In this document: one piece after another, positions 44,073-54,220 of the stretch
Layout of the letters: every line of letters begins with the position of its first letter
How positions within the stretch are numbered: position 1 is the first letter of the stretch
Assembly: GCA_903772945.1 (NCBI GenBank)
Contig: CAICTM010000308.1
Span: forward strand, 1-64,000
Source: Seminavis robusta
Taxonomy: Eukaryota; Bacillariophyta; Bacillariophyceae; Naviculales; Naviculaceae
DNA: 64,000 nucleotides
Direction of reading: 5' to 3'
Made by a program: the position numbers and the translations under genes
The notes under the pieces: model-generated
Databases searched by the model: none
The model's input: only the letters and a program-made list of their open reading frames with translations
Told to the model about the DNA's origin: nothing

Positions 44073-44791
44073 CGCAAGACAAGGAATAGAGTGACAGTCG
44101 GCAGGTATAATATATTGATGCCATGCACTTTGGCTTTGCGAGCTGAACTGAACTGGCTAGCAAAAGCGACAATGAACAACTTCGTGACTCGACTCCGTCT
44201 CGATGACTGAGAACCATTCGCATGGTTTCTAAAGATGCCACATCTGGGCATTCAGATGGATGATGCAGGTGTCGCCCCGACCAAAACAAAGTGCTTTGAT
44301 TGATAGGGTACCAGTGGCTCCTTGGCAGCTGGCATGTAGTGCAAGGTCAAAGTGTAAGTTTCCAAACAACCAGAAGTTTCCACTTGAAGGGAGTTACCAT
44401 CTAGCTAGCTATCTAGAACTGAGCATGATCCTTGTCAGTACGTGTACTGTAGATGATTCTAATGGCACCAATACGGTGGTAGCTACTAGCCAGTTGTGGT
44501 CTCCAAGCCAAACTTATCATTGACATTGTAGTAGCCGCTCATGACGCTACGGGTATAATCTTCTTCAGTGGCCGTCAGTCGGCATGGCTGGCTACCGTAG
44601 CTAGATTCCCGCAACTTTCCTCTCCCCTTGCCAGCAAAGCAAGTGAAAGATCCACGTCAATACCGGTGATCGCTTGGCGCGATGAAATGGCGCTTCGTGC
44701 ATCTACGAGCACGGAAGGAGAATACAAAATCTCTCCGTCGGAGCGAGCTTATAAACTTGGATACAACTGGTACCAGGTATCAATCGCAACC
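44073..44791. other. Intergenic and leader of the FAD enzyme
   Basis: No separate gene. A frame open from the ATG at 44687 runs into the FAD enzyme, so the last 105 bases may be coding if that start is used. CTAGCTAGCTATCTAG at 44401-44416. Confidence 0.45.
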
Positions 44792-46258
44792 ATGCTGCTA
44801 CATCTAACTCATTTGCTAGTAGTCAGCATTCTACATGTACTCATTGCAAATGCCGTTGCGGCAGGCAGCAGCACTCCCGTAGTCGATGTGGCCATCATTG
44901 GGGGAGGTCCCGCAGGACTTGCCACCGCCCTTAGCCTCCGCCGAGCCCTTGGTTCGAAAGCAAACATCCAAATCTTTGAAAGGGCAAAGACCATGAAGGA
45001 CGTGGGAGCACATGTGGGCCTCCTGCCGCTGTGTTTCGACGCGTTGGATGCGATTGATCCTACGGGGACGTTGACGAGTAAGGTTGAAAAGGCCGGAGAC
45101 TGTCGCACGTTGTTGAGACGGTACAACGGAGAGGGCATTCTGGAGGAGGACATTCCATCGGATCCACAGAACAAGGAGGAGAGAGTCGTGGTGGTGCCAT
45201 GGCACCGGCTTCAAGAGGTCCTGGTCGGAGAACTACGGCAACAAGAGCACGGTGACTCAATGCTTCGTCTCGGGTGCGAGCTGGTGGCCATGGACATGAA
45301 CGACAAACCCGATGATGGGAAGAGCGGGGTAGTGCTCTCATTCTCCAATGGAGAAACGTGTAGAGCCAAGATTGTCATTGGCGCCGACGGCAACATGAGC
45401 CGCGTCCGAAGCCTCCTCTGTGGTGGTGACAACAATGACGAGAATCCAGTTTATGCTGGATCCGTCATTTGGAGGATGGGACTTTCGTCCGGGGAGATTG
45501 GTCAAAACATTCTAAAGAAAATCTCAGATACCACTACTAGTACTGGCGTGTCGAATGTGTGGGCAAACAATGGACGGGTGCTCGTGGCACAAAAGTTTGG
45601 CTCGGGAGACTCTGCCAAAACGTACATTTCCGGACAAGCGGCGTGGCCTGAAGATAGGTTGCACATGCTGGATCGGCAGTATTGTGGCAATACAGGTTAC
45701 AACAACGTGGAAAAGGAGGACGTTGTGGATGGTGGAGGCAGGAAGGAAAATCGACAACCCCAAACGAGTGCGTTGGATCGATTCCTTGAGGAGTTCCAGG
45801 ACTTCCCTAGGGACATTATGGATGTGGTCGCAAAGGAATGCAAAGTTGGAAGTCTGCTGGAGCATCCCATATACTTTCGTCCACCTGGGAGGCCGTGGGG
45901 AAAATCCCATGCGACTCTGTTGGGAGATGCTGCGCACGGTATGCCCCCCAATAGCGCCATGGGAGTTCCAATGGCCTTGGAGGATGCAGTTGCCCTGGGC
46001 CACGCTTGTTTTCAATATGGATGCACGGACGAAGCCTTGAGAGCCTACGAGAAGGCAAGGCAAACACGCGTGAACACCATTGCAAACGCGGTGATTTCAC
46101 AGTCGACGGGATACTACAAGGATCGAGACGAGGACTCAAATCCTTTCAAAGTCAAGGGCAATGAGGGCATTGTTTCTTTTGTAAGGAATTTCCAGAACAA
46201 ACCTGTTCCCCAATACGGCGGAAATCATGCAAGCACGCAGATTCGCAAAAAGTCATGA
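44792..46258 (+). CDS. FAD-dependent monooxygenase (aromatic hydroxylase / epoxidase type)
   Basis: From the ATG at 44792 a 488-residue enzyme with an N-terminal hydrophobic stretch (LLVVSILHVLIANAVAA) like a signal peptide. An alternative in-frame ATG at 44687 adds 35 residues without that feature at the front. Group A flavoprotein motifs are in order: GGGPAG dinucleotide fold (37-42, inside VAIIGGGPAGLATAL), the DG motif in IGADGNMSRVR, and the GD motif LLGDAAHGMPPNSAMG. Such enzymes use NAD(P)H and O2 to hydroxylate or epoxidise substrates; relatives include salicylate hydroxylases and zeaxanthin epoxidases. No FHA domain is present, so classic zeaxanthin epoxidase is unlikely. Substrate unknown. 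Confidence 0.88.
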   Translation: MLLHLTHLLVVSILHVLIANAVAAGSSTPVVDVAIIGGGPAGLATALSLRRALGSKANIQIFERAKTMKDVGAHVGLLPLCFDALDAIDPTGTLTSKVEKAGDCRTLLRRYNGEGILEEDIPSDPQNKEERVVVVPWHRLQEVLVGELRQQEHGDSMLRLGCELVAMDMNDKPDDGKSGVVLSFSNGETCRAKIVIGADGNMSRVRSLLCGGDNNDENPVYAGSVIWRMGLSSGEIGQNILKKISDTTTSTGVSNVWANNGRVLVAQKFGSGDSAKTYISGQAAWPEDRLHMLDRQYCGNTGYNNVEKEDVVDGGGRKENRQPQTSALDRFLEEFQDFPRDIMDVVAKECKVGSLLEHPIYFRPPGRPWGKSHATLLGDAAHGMPPNSAMGVPMALEDAVALGHACFQYGCTDEALRAYEKARQTRVNTIANAVISQSTGYYKDRDEDSNPFKVKGNEGIVSFVRNFQNKPVPQYGGNHASTQIRKKS

Positions 46259-46788
46259 GCCCGGAAGGATTCTCCATCCAGGACCTTTCTAACATCCGTA
46301 CTCTAGACCACCCTATTCTCAATCACCCTTTCACATTTCATGCAATGGCTGCTCGATCGAATTCCTTCAGGTGTGGTGGACCCGTTCTGTCTTCCGTGAT
46401 AAAATAAATTCTTGACAGCCAGTGTGAACGCGCAGCTGTAGACTTGATGGACAATGCCAGTGGCTGCAAGGGCTACTTTGTCCCGGCTTCGAAATGCATT
46501 GAAGTTGATGTTGAACCTGCTTGGAATGACTAGTAGCAAAACTTACTGTGCCAGCAGGACGCACCATTCAAAATCATTCATTAATTAATTAATACAGTTT
46601 TAGAAATGGTTCTTGCTATGTATGTGGGTTGGCCGAGTGCAGGGGAAGTCGTGGTGGAAGTGGAGGGTCAGCGGGAGAGACGCTTTGGTAGCGTCGATTC
46701 TTTGTAGTAGTCGTGAGAGGTTGCATTGTCGTCTTGCCGTCTCGCTCGTTATTGCGTCTACCGTGACCGTCACGGCAAGAAAACTTCT
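46259..46788. other. Intergenic, convergent 3' ends
   Basis: No gene seen. TTAATTAATTAAT at 46581-46593. Confidence 0.5.
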
Positions 46789-47780
46789 TTACTGTTTCTT
46801 CTTGTCGTCTGGTAACGCCTCCTGCACAATGTACGGTTCATTCCGGGCCAGCCGTTCCGTGGCAAAGTTCTTCAAGACGAACCAAAATGCCACACCCAAC
46901 AGTGGATTGTCCATGACTCGTTTGATGACCGATGTAAATGTGAGCATGCACACAACCAAAACAGCCATCATTGGGTTCTGGAAGAAATAGTCGATGACTG
47001 CCTGAACGGATTCTACCGTACTGGTGCTGTCGCCAATGGGTGTAGGTTCTCGCTCCTTCCAAGACGCCAGAAGGTCCTTGCCTCGTTCGACGTACTCCTT
47101 GTCCGTGACGGGTGCATCATTTCCATCAGGTCCTTTGACGGGATTGGTCAATGCCATTACTTCCTTGCGTGCCAAGTTGGTGACAAAATTACCAGTCTGC
47201 AGATTGAGAATAATCAGGGTGGGTAGCCGGAAGGCTTTCAAGTTGGTGGCCAGCGCATGCTTAAACCCGACACTCTTCTCATCCCCGTCCAGTGCAAGCC
47301 ATGGCATTTTCCCGTAATATTCTTCGAAGGATGGACGATCATTGTCGGATGAAATAAACACCACTTCCATGCCATTGTCTTTCCCCACCTTGTTGTAGAA
47401 ATCCACCAACTTGGGTGTAAACTTTTCACAAGAGTGGGACCTAATGACGAAAACCCAAAGAAAAAGTAAGGGTAAGATACAGTCCAGCAAGATTCCATAG
47501 CAATCACGAATATTATCATGATAATTGAAACTCACCATGACGCTGAAAAATAAAGGGCAATCAATTCCTTTCCCTTGAAGAGCGAAGTGGTTGGTTTCGA
47601 AGGACCCCCAACACTCGTCAATAGTGAAGGTCCAAAATGCTGCTCAATCATTTCATCGGAAGCAGAAGCGACTTCGTCTCCAGAAGGTCCATCGCTGGCC
47701 TTCACGACTTCTTTCTTGTCCTTTGGGCTGTCCTTGGTAACATACGTGTGCTTCTTTTTGGGATTCGTGGAGGCAACCAT
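46789..47780 (-). CDS. Tryparedoxin/nucleoredoxin-like protein with altered active site
   Basis: Predicted exons 47780-47536 and 47440-46789 give 298 residues. A disordered Lys/Ser-rich N-terminus precedes a thioredoxin fold: ALYFSASW, then after the intron SHSCEKFTPKLVDFYNK, VVFISSDND, MPWLALD and FRLPTLIIL (cis-Pro loop). Close family members have WCPPC; here residues 82-86 read WSHSC, so the attacking N-terminal Cys is Ser and only the second Cys remains. A dithiol reductase reaction is not expected. A single membrane helix (about MMAVLVVCMLTFTSVI) near the C-terminus anchors it. The intron interrupts the Trp codon of this motif; boundaries are in phase and match consensus, so the motif is not obviously a splicing mistake. 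Confidence 0.82.
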
Positions 47781-48153
47781 GGTTGATGGTTGGGCAAGTT
47801 TCGGGGGCTTGAAGGTCAGAGAGAGGTAGAGAGAGACTACTGTAGCTAATCTTAACTTTTTTGTGCTGTGGGCTTCAGAATCTGTTTTTGTGTCTATCAA
47901 TGTGGCAGATGAATGCAATCGAACCCAAGAAGCACTTTGGTGATGATGAATGCATGATGCTTGTTTCCTTCGGAGCTGACGTGTGTCTCTTGTCACACAC
48001 TCACACTGTTTGATGACGGGCTTTCGACGTTTCACGGAACGATTGAAAAGGGTCGCAAAGTGACTCTTTAATTAACTGAAGTATCCACGAATGATTAGAT
48101 TGCCACGTCGCACATCCCACGGTACGACGAAATCCTTCTCTTATAGAGAACAG

Positions 48154-48290
48154 ACCTTCATACTTAGGAAACCGAGACCGGAAGGTCGAGGTTAGAGAGG
48201 TTGACCGAGGGTGAGGTCGTTAAGTAACCGAGACCGAGGTTACTTAACGACCGAATCCCGAGGTCACCCGAGCGTTCCTAAGTTGAAGGT
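48154..48290. repeat. Hairpin with perfect 15-bp core
   Basis: GGTCGTTAAGTAACC (48215-48229) and its exact reverse complement (48238-48252) flank an 8-base loop. Outer ends also match in inverted orientation (ACCTTCATACTTAGGAA at 48154 against TTCCTAAGTTGAAGGT ending 48290). Size and symmetry resemble a MITE or snap-back element of about 137 bases. Confidence 0.85.
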
Positions 48291-48397
48291 ATGTTACTAT
48301 GGGAAACCAACCGACGGTTAACGCCCAGGTTCCTGAGAAAAAGTAGCCGTTGGTAGCCAACCATGGTAAGTCGTACCCAAGCCTTCCGGCGTTTGAG

Positions 48398-48522
48398 CGA
48401 CAACACGAGAACAACACGAGAACAACACGAGAGCGACAACGCAAGAGCGACAACGCAACAAGAGTGACAAGGACAACAACAAGAGCGACAAGGACAACAA
48501 CAAGAGTGGCAACACAAGAGCC
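48398..48522 (+). repeat. Degenerate tandem repeats (ACAACACGAGA / GACAAGGACAACAAC)
   Basis: Successive short units of 11 bases (AACAACACGAG), then 15-18 bases (GCGACAACGCAAGA), then 24 bases (two copies of GACAAGGACAACAACAAGAG). Confidence 0.75.
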
Positions 48523-48848
48523 ACACCAGCCCTCGCGGCGCTTGAGCGACAGTCATAGAAGCAGTTGTCGTTGTGTTTCATGAACCACGGTAAAGCATAG
48601 TTGTAAAGAATTTTTCAACGACTGAGAAGGTTTCACGACTGCTTTCTACAAAGAGCATATCCTTTAAGTCTTGGAAAATGGCTTTAAGTATTTTGTGCCC
48701 CGTCCTACATTTTTTGAAAAAACGGCCGTCAACCTTCCCTTGAAGGTTTGTACACAAATCGCTACAGTAAAATGAAGGTTAGGAACCAGGGCGAAAACCA
48801 AGGTGGTTTCCTTTTCTTGTCTCCCATCACAAACACAACCGCTTCGCG

Positions 48849-49613
48849 ATGGTGGAAATAGTTTCACTAGAGGATACGACCATGTCAACAGTACCAGAAG
48901 GGTCAACCCCAACTGTCCGCTTCAATGTTGGTGGCACAAAGTATGAGATCTCGAGGTCCCTCTTGTCACAGCACCAGAACACCATGCTCGCCAGAATTGC
49001 TTCGGAAACATGGCAAAAAGACCCTCAATCAGAGATTTTTGTGGAACGTGATGGTGGGAGATTCAAGTTTGTGCTCGACTTTATGCGAGATGGTCAAGTG
49101 ATCTTGCCAGCCCCAGGCCAAGTTTCAAAGGAGAGTCTCTTGAATGAGTTGGCATATTTTGGATTTGATAATGTGGACCCTTCTAGAATCAAAGTGGAAT
49201 TTGCCCACCTGGATGCACCAAGGCAAATGATGCAGCTCACAGAAGAACACAACAACAAAATAGAAAAACTCTACAGCAAGCGTGAGAAGCTCAACATTGA
49301 AATTGCAGCCAATGTTGTGGCTCATGCATGCTGTGTTCGACATATGACCACAGGAAAGGTGGACTTGACCTTTGATGTATGGCAATCACACAACAGGAAC
49401 GTAAAGAACGAAAGAACTGATGATAATCACCTTGACTTCGAGGTATATGATGCTGTTTTGCGTGGCAGTTTGGAGAACGAGAAACAAGAAAAATTGGACG
49501 AGCTTCTAGCCAAGTACGGGTTGCGGGGTACTAGATATGAAGAATCCCGTTTTCACTACTTGTGTGGCCCATCGGCGCTAAACAACGTCCAAGTTAGCCT
49601 CTCGAAGCTTTAG
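48849..49613 (+). CDS. BTB/POZ (K-channel T1-type) protein, copy 1
   Basis: 254 residues, ATG at 48849. The T1-type BTB domain covers about residues 20-105: TVRFNVGGTKYEISRSLLSQ, IFVERDGGRFKFVLDFMRDG and LLNELAYFGFD. After it comes a helical linker (HNNKIEKLYSKREKLNIE) and a conserved C-terminal part with AHACCVRHMTTG. There are no channel helices, so this is a KCTD-like soluble protein rather than a potassium channel. BTB domains oligomerise and often recruit cullin-3 ubiquitin ligase; that role is inference. Tandem partner of 50057-50767. Confidence 0.88.
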   Translation: MVEIVSLEDTTMSTVPEGSTPTVRFNVGGTKYEISRSLLSQHQNTMLARIASETWQKDPQSEIFVERDGGRFKFVLDFMRDGQVILPAPGQVSKESLLNELAYFGFDNVDPSRIKVEFAHLDAPRQMMQLTEEHNNKIEKLYSKREKLNIEIAANVVAHACCVRHMTTGKVDLTFDVWQSHNRNVKNERTDDNHLDFEVYDAVLRGSLENEKQEKLDELLAKYGLRGTRYEESRFHYLCGPSALNNVQVSLSKL

Positions 49614-50056
49614 TAATTTGCAACATCATCACTTTTTCATTTATTAAAGATTGTGAAACGAACAGTTCGTCAGGAGCAATATATTGGTAGATCAGACTGA
49701 GTATGCACTCGGTTCTCATCGACATCTTCCAGAGCTAGCAAACCGACTAAAACGTACAGTTGGAAAAGAAGTACCGGTACCTGTGTGCCGGTAACCCTCC
49801 CTGCTACTCTGTGCATTTCCCAAAGAGGACAAAAGGTTGCCGCTTTGGCCAAACTCCACATTTTGCTTGAGGGGAACACGGGTCAAAACGCAGGAAAAGG
49901 TCGCAGTCTTGCCCAGTAAAACTATCCACGAATGAACGGACAAATCAGGCGCCAATGCCAAGAAAGTCAGACCAAGCCAATGACAAGCTGCGTCCTCGGC
50001 ACCTTCTGGCGCCTTGGCTTTCATAGTTTGACAGTGCAAAACAAGACGAGGCATCC
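49614..50056. other. Spacer between the BTB copies
   Basis: No gene. It carries GTACCGGTACC at 49771 and a second GCCGGTAACC word at 49787. Confidence 0.5.
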
Positions 50057-50767
50057 ATGGCGTCAGAATCCAGAGAAGAAGGATTATCCCTTACTGTCCG
50101 CTTCAATGTTGGTGGGACAAAGTATGAGGTCTCACGGTCCCTCCTGTCACAGCACCAGGACACAGTGCTAGCTAGAATGGCATCGGCAACCTGGCAAAGA
50201 AATCCCCATATTGAGATCTTTGTGGAACGTGATGGTGGTAGATTCAAGTTTGTGCTGGATTATATGCGAGATGGTCAAGTGATCTTGCCAGCCTCAGGAC
50301 AAGTTTCCAAAGAGAGTCTCTTGAATGAGTTGATGTACTTTGGATTTGACACAGCAGACCCTTCTAGAATCAAAGTGGAATTTGCCCACCTAGAAGAACC
50401 CATGCCTATGAGTCGCATCACAGCAGATCACATTGAAAAAATGCAAGAGCTCTACAATAAGCGTGACAAGCTGGACATTGAGATTTCAGCCAACATTGTG
50501 GCTCATGCTTGCTGTGTACGGTACACAACCACTGGCAATTTGAATGTGATCTTTAGTGCCGTTTCGGATGATCACCTAGACTTGGAGGTTTCTGACGCCG
50601 TGGAGTGTGCCAACTTGTTCAACGATGCACAAGAAACCCTGATCGCCGCTCTGAACCGGGTACTTGCAAAGTATGGGTTTCGGGCAGCCGAATTTCAGAT
50701 ATCGCACCGCAAAGGTGAGCCGGAAGTCAGAGTGGATCTCTCCAAGCATGTTTGCTTGCTCCTTTGA
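50057..50767 (+). CDS. BTB/POZ (K-channel T1-type) protein, copy 2
   Basis: 236 residues, ATG at 50057. The BTB domain (LTVRFNVGGTKYEVSRSLL, IFVERDGGRFKFVLDYMRDG) is nearly identical to copy 1 in both protein and DNA. The second half keeps KRDKLDIEISANIVAHACCV but has diverged and lacks about 15 residues of the copy-1 insertion after the ACCVR block. The final residues also differ (RVDLSKHVCLLL). Same strand, 443 bases downstream of copy 1: a tandem duplication in which the N-terminal dimerisation domain is under stronger constraint. Confidence 0.88.
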   Translation: MASESREEGLSLTVRFNVGGTKYEVSRSLLSQHQDTVLARMASATWQRNPHIEIFVERDGGRFKFVLDYMRDGQVILPASGQVSKESLLNELMYFGFDTADPSRIKVEFAHLEEPMPMSRITADHIEKMQELYNKRDKLDIEISANIVAHACCVRYTTTGNLNVIFSAVSDDHLDLEVSDAVECANLFNDAQETLIAALNRVLAKYGFRAAEFQISHRKGEPEVRVDLSKHVCLLL

Positions 50768-51012
50768 ATGGCCCTTTCGTGCAAATGGGAGCGATCACAA
50801 CAACGCTCGCTCATTTCTACGGTAATTAAAGGCAGCGTTTCTAAACCGACACACAGGTGTAGGTTCTATTATTGATACGGGCGGGATGCATATGGGGGTA
50901 AAGTTGTTAATAAGGGCTCTTGATCTATAGTTATTGATAGAAGACTTTGATTGATGCAAGCCAGAACACAGGGACAGAAAGGGCCCACGACACTCCTTGA
51001 CAGAATGGTGCA

Positions 51013-52272
51013 TTACAGAATGGCGCATGCAGAACCATCACCATACATGTAATTGAGTGTGTGAAGATCGACCCATGGCTTCATGCGTTTCTTGATGGGA
51101 TCCCATTGCTGTTCCTCTTTTCGCAAGAGTCTATCCATGTCTTTGCAAAACTCATGCCATTCCACGTTGGGATCAGCCACACCATCCATGCTGCCTTCTC
51201 CGAAGAGCAGGTAGCAGAAGTCACGGAGCTCGCTCTTCGTGAGCTTTCTCTCATCCAACATGTCAAAGACACGATCATGATAGCCCATCTCCCGCATACG
51301 GTGAATGGGCAAAGCATAGTTGAGCCACGGGTTGTGTTCATGCACTTCTTCTGCCTCACCGACAAAGTCGTCCAATACTTCCATAGAAAGCTCTAGAACC
51401 GAGTCTAGCTCATTGTAAAAGTTGACCACATCCTCTTCGTCCGTGCAAAGACGGACAACCACCCAGACCGGAAGACCTTCTAGGCTCCTGAGGGCCTCTA
51501 CGAATTCATCGCGGTGTTCTTGACGGGAATATCCACGCAAGTCTGATGGAAGGCCATCGGTTGCAATCTGAATGGTCACCCTCTGCCCGTTGGCCCGAAG
51601 AGTGGGTGCCATGGCAGAAACCTCGCGGTGGATCTCCAGGATGTGTTGTGTCAATGGCGTGCAACCTCCAGGACGCGCCCGTTGCATGATTCGAAGCCCA
51701 TTCTGCACGTCACCGGGGATGCTCTCCACGCTGCCAGTAGCCACGTGGAATTGCTGGGGTCCAACAGCGGCGCCGGGGTCGTTCAAGAGACGAAAGCTTG
51801 TAGGGGCTTCCAACAGACCAGACAGTTGCGTGTGATACTTGACGCATTCTTGGATTTCCTCCCACCGGGAGCACTCGATCATTTTGATCGTCTTGCGGTT
51901 CCTGGTTTCAGCCATGCGGTGACCGTCGCAAGTCTGCATAGAGCCGCTGTTATCCACGATCCATATCCTTTTGCTGAACGACTTCTTTGCGTCATTCAGA
52001 GACTGTGCAAGCCCTCGAGAGAACCCTTGATCGGTCAGCCGCTTGATTTGTTGTTCACTGAGGGGCGCTGTGACAGGACGCTCTGCCGCAGGTTGTTGTG
52101 GGTTGGCATAGGCCGCAGGAGAAGAGGCGGGTTGTTGTGGGTTGGCATAGGCCGCAGGAGCGGAGGCTCCAAAAGCTCGTGCGGGGTATCCTGGCACTGC
52201 GTTGGCCGCATCCTTGATCGGCACAGCCATGGCCATCGGTACCGATTGTGCGAAGCCTGTGTTCGGTGACAT
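51013..52272 (-). CDS. VWA-domain protein with C-terminal CaaX box, intronless
   Basis: 419 residues, single exon; ATG at 52272. The N-terminus has a duplicated AAYANPQQPA unit (about 40-62). The VWA domain follows with MIDAS IVDNSGSM (105-112), the Thr of GGCTPL and the Asp of ATDGLPSD. The C-terminal part (FCYLLFGEGS, QQWDPIKKRMKPWVDL) matches the five-exon paralog at 6706-8255. It ends in CAIL, a fit to the CaaX prenylation signal with Leu last, which favours geranylgeranyl transfer, so membrane attachment is predicted. No signal peptide. Absence of all four paralog introns could mean a retrocopy, or intron gain in the other gene. A (GCAAA)n run lies just upstream of the ATG. Confidence 0.87.
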   Translation of the reverse strand: MSPNTGFAQSVPMAMAVPIKDAANAVPGYPARAFGASAPAAYANPQQPASSPAAYANPQQPAAERPVTAPLSEQQIKRLTDQGFSRGLAQSLNDAKKSFSKRIWIVDNSGSMQTCDGHRMAETRNRKTIKMIECSRWEEIQECVKYHTQLSGLLEAPTSFRLLNDPGAAVGPQQFHVATGSVESIPGDVQNGLRIMQRARPGGCTPLTQHILEIHREVSAMAPTLRANGQRVTIQIATDGLPSDLRGYSRQEHRDEFVEALRSLEGLPVWVVVRLCTDEEDVVNFYNELDSVLELSMEVLDDFVGEAEEVHEHNPWLNYALPIHRMREMGYHDRVFDMLDERKLTKSELRDFCYLLFGEGSMDGVADPNVEWHEFCKDMDRLLRKEEQQWDPIKKRMKPWVDLHTLNYMYGDGSACAIL

Positions 52273-52280
52273 CGTGTTCG

Positions 52281-52318
52281 TTTGCTTTGCTTTGCTTTGC
52301 TTTGCTTTGCTTTGCTTG
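52281..52318 (-). repeat. (GCAAA)n pentanucleotide in VWA leader
   Basis: Six to seven TTTGC units on the plus strand, 9 bases upstream of the minus-strand ATG at 52272; they lie in the predicted 5' leader. Confidence 0.85.
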
Positions 52319-52975
52319 GGGTTGATCTTATGTTTGTGTGATGCTTGTGTTCGTTTTGATTTGTTGCAATTTTGTGAGAGTTTCCTCTTCGATCCTTTCG
52401 CCGCGTGTCCAATTATTTCTTCCCCGTGTCCTACACGGCACGACTTGATGCCCCGACTCGACTCACACCAGATCCTTTTCAATCACGACTCGATTCGAGA
52501 GGTCTTTAAAGCCTTATCCTTACTGTATTTATAAATAGTCCTTAGCCTTATTTTGCGAACCTTGAAGTGTACACTTTTGTCTTCGTGATCATCTGACGCG
52601 TCTGACCACTAAAATTCCTCATTCTGACGGAGTTGATTTCTGAAGATAAGACTTATGAACTTGCTCTTTTAGTAATCCCGGCTGAGAACTGGAGGATCTT
52701 TTTTCGGAGCGGAAGACATTTCCTGTGAAACAATCTGCCTTGGTTATAAGATATTGGTATCAGATGTATCCTTGGACACAGGTACAAGTATGTCACTCAA
52801 TCAGTCTCCCCCTGGATCTACATCTTGCATTTGTAATAGTTGTCTACGGCTGTATCTACTATCTGGTAGCTTGAGTAGCTTGAGTAGTTGAATGGCTTTT
52901 GTCTATGGTCCTTGCTGCATTTTGCTTATCGATTCTGTGGGTGAGCGTAAGTATTCCCGCTTTCCAAAACAAAGG

Positions 52976-53250
52976 CAGGCCCCACCGCCCCACCCATTCC
53001 TACTTTTCCCTGTGTGGAACCACCACCTGGGCCCATCAAACGTACGGTACCAGTGCCGCACCAGCATCTGTCTTTGGTCGACCCACGCACCTCATGGTCC
53101 CATTTTTTTAATAAATGCAGGCCCCACTCCTAATCCCACGGCGGAACCAACGCCTGGGCCGATCAATCAAACGCACCAGTGCCGCACCGCCATCTGTTTG
53201 TGGTTAGTCTCTCGCGGATCTCACGCCTCTTTCATCTCATGGTCCCACTC
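52976..53250 (+). repeat. ~130-bp imperfect tandem duplication
   Basis: Copies 52976-53104 and 53116-53250 share GCAGGCCCCAC, GGAACCA.C.CCTGGGCC, CCAGTGCCGCACC, CATCTGT and CTCATGGTCCCA. A third GCAGGCCCCACTACTA begins at 53296. Confidence 0.8.
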
Positions 53251-53670
53251 AAATCCCATAGTCTACTTGGACCACATGCCAAGAGCCGCTGGCTGCAGGC
53301 CCCACTACTAGTACGCTAAAAGCTTCCACACCCGGAACTGGCCGACCCAGCTGCAGGTTATAGCTGTCGCCAAAGCCTCATTGATTGCCTTTTTAGGACT
53401 TATTACTAGAGGTACCAACGCACTGACAGCACCATCACCTTTGGAATGAATCGCATTTTGGCAATTGCCTGTGTGGTGACAACTAGACTATTGTACGATA
53501 CCAGAAGCGCGGTTAGCTACCGCAGTCATAGCAGTATTTGGAGGCGTTGAGGCCATTCGATATCTTAACATCAAAGAGAGAGTGTGTCAGACCAAAACTG
53601 ACGTTTCTTGCGAACAGCCCCCCAAGCCTCAAGGCCCAGGCTGGCCGAAAATCAATTGTTAAGGATTTCA

Positions 53671-53952
53671 ATGTCGACTCGCGACACCAACTGCCCTGAA
53701 AAGCTCCCTTTGGAAAAGAAGCAGCTGCGGTGGCCCAGTTTGCTTCAATGTCTGGATGCCACGGGGCTCGCCACCCAATTGCCCACCCTTTCAGGCTTCA
53801 AGAAAGACTGGCTGTACCTCGCTCCGCTTCTCAAAAAGCAGCCAACTCTCAACAGCTTGCTGCTTGTGATAACCGATAAAACCCTGCGTGGTGGCTCCAA
53901 AAAGCTGCTGTATCCTGTCGTCGCCTTGGACTTGTTGTACATATTAGACTAG
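53671..53952 (+). CDS. Small hypothetical protein or gene fragment
   Basis: A 93-residue frame from ATG 53671. It contains LLQCLDATGLATQLPTLSGF and LYLAPLLKKQPTLNSLLLV and ends in hydrophobic VVALDLLYILD. No family recognised. It might be the surviving piece of a longer gene, since there is no clear upstream exon. Confidence 0.35.
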   Translation: MSTRDTNCPEKLPLEKKQLRWPSLLQCLDATGLATQLPTLSGFKKDWLYLAPLLKKQPTLNSLLLVITDKTLRGGSKKLLYPVVALDLLYILD

Positions 53953-54220
53953 TCTTTGGCATACTATCGCTCAGATCTTTTGAGCTACAGCACAGTATTG
54001 GAGTTTGCTATTAGTTAGATCCATTATAGAGCGCCTGTGTTAATATCACGCTCATTTTGGCTAACAGCATCCTACAATCACGCAACAATCTACAGTGTTG
54101 CGCTGACTCCAAGAAAAGAAAAAGAACCAGCCGCAGCATAACCCTCCGCTTCGCGTCTCTCTATCCTTCAGAGACCTTCCATAATATCTCGACTTGAGTT
54201 GTTGATTGATATACTAGCCA

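Larger units (their letters stand above)
47781..48848. other. Intergenic with foldback and tandem repeats
   Basis: Holds the inverted repeat at 48154-48290 and the GACAACAACAAGAGC-type tandem repeats at 48398-48522. No gene. Confidence 0.5.
52273..53670. other. Intergenic with tandem duplication
   Basis: Leader of the VWA gene at left, duplication at 52976-53250. No supported gene. Confidence 0.45.

Noticed and set aside
52892-53311. 139-codon frame across the tandem duplication
   Set aside because: Its apparent repeats come from the DNA duplication; no start context or homology.
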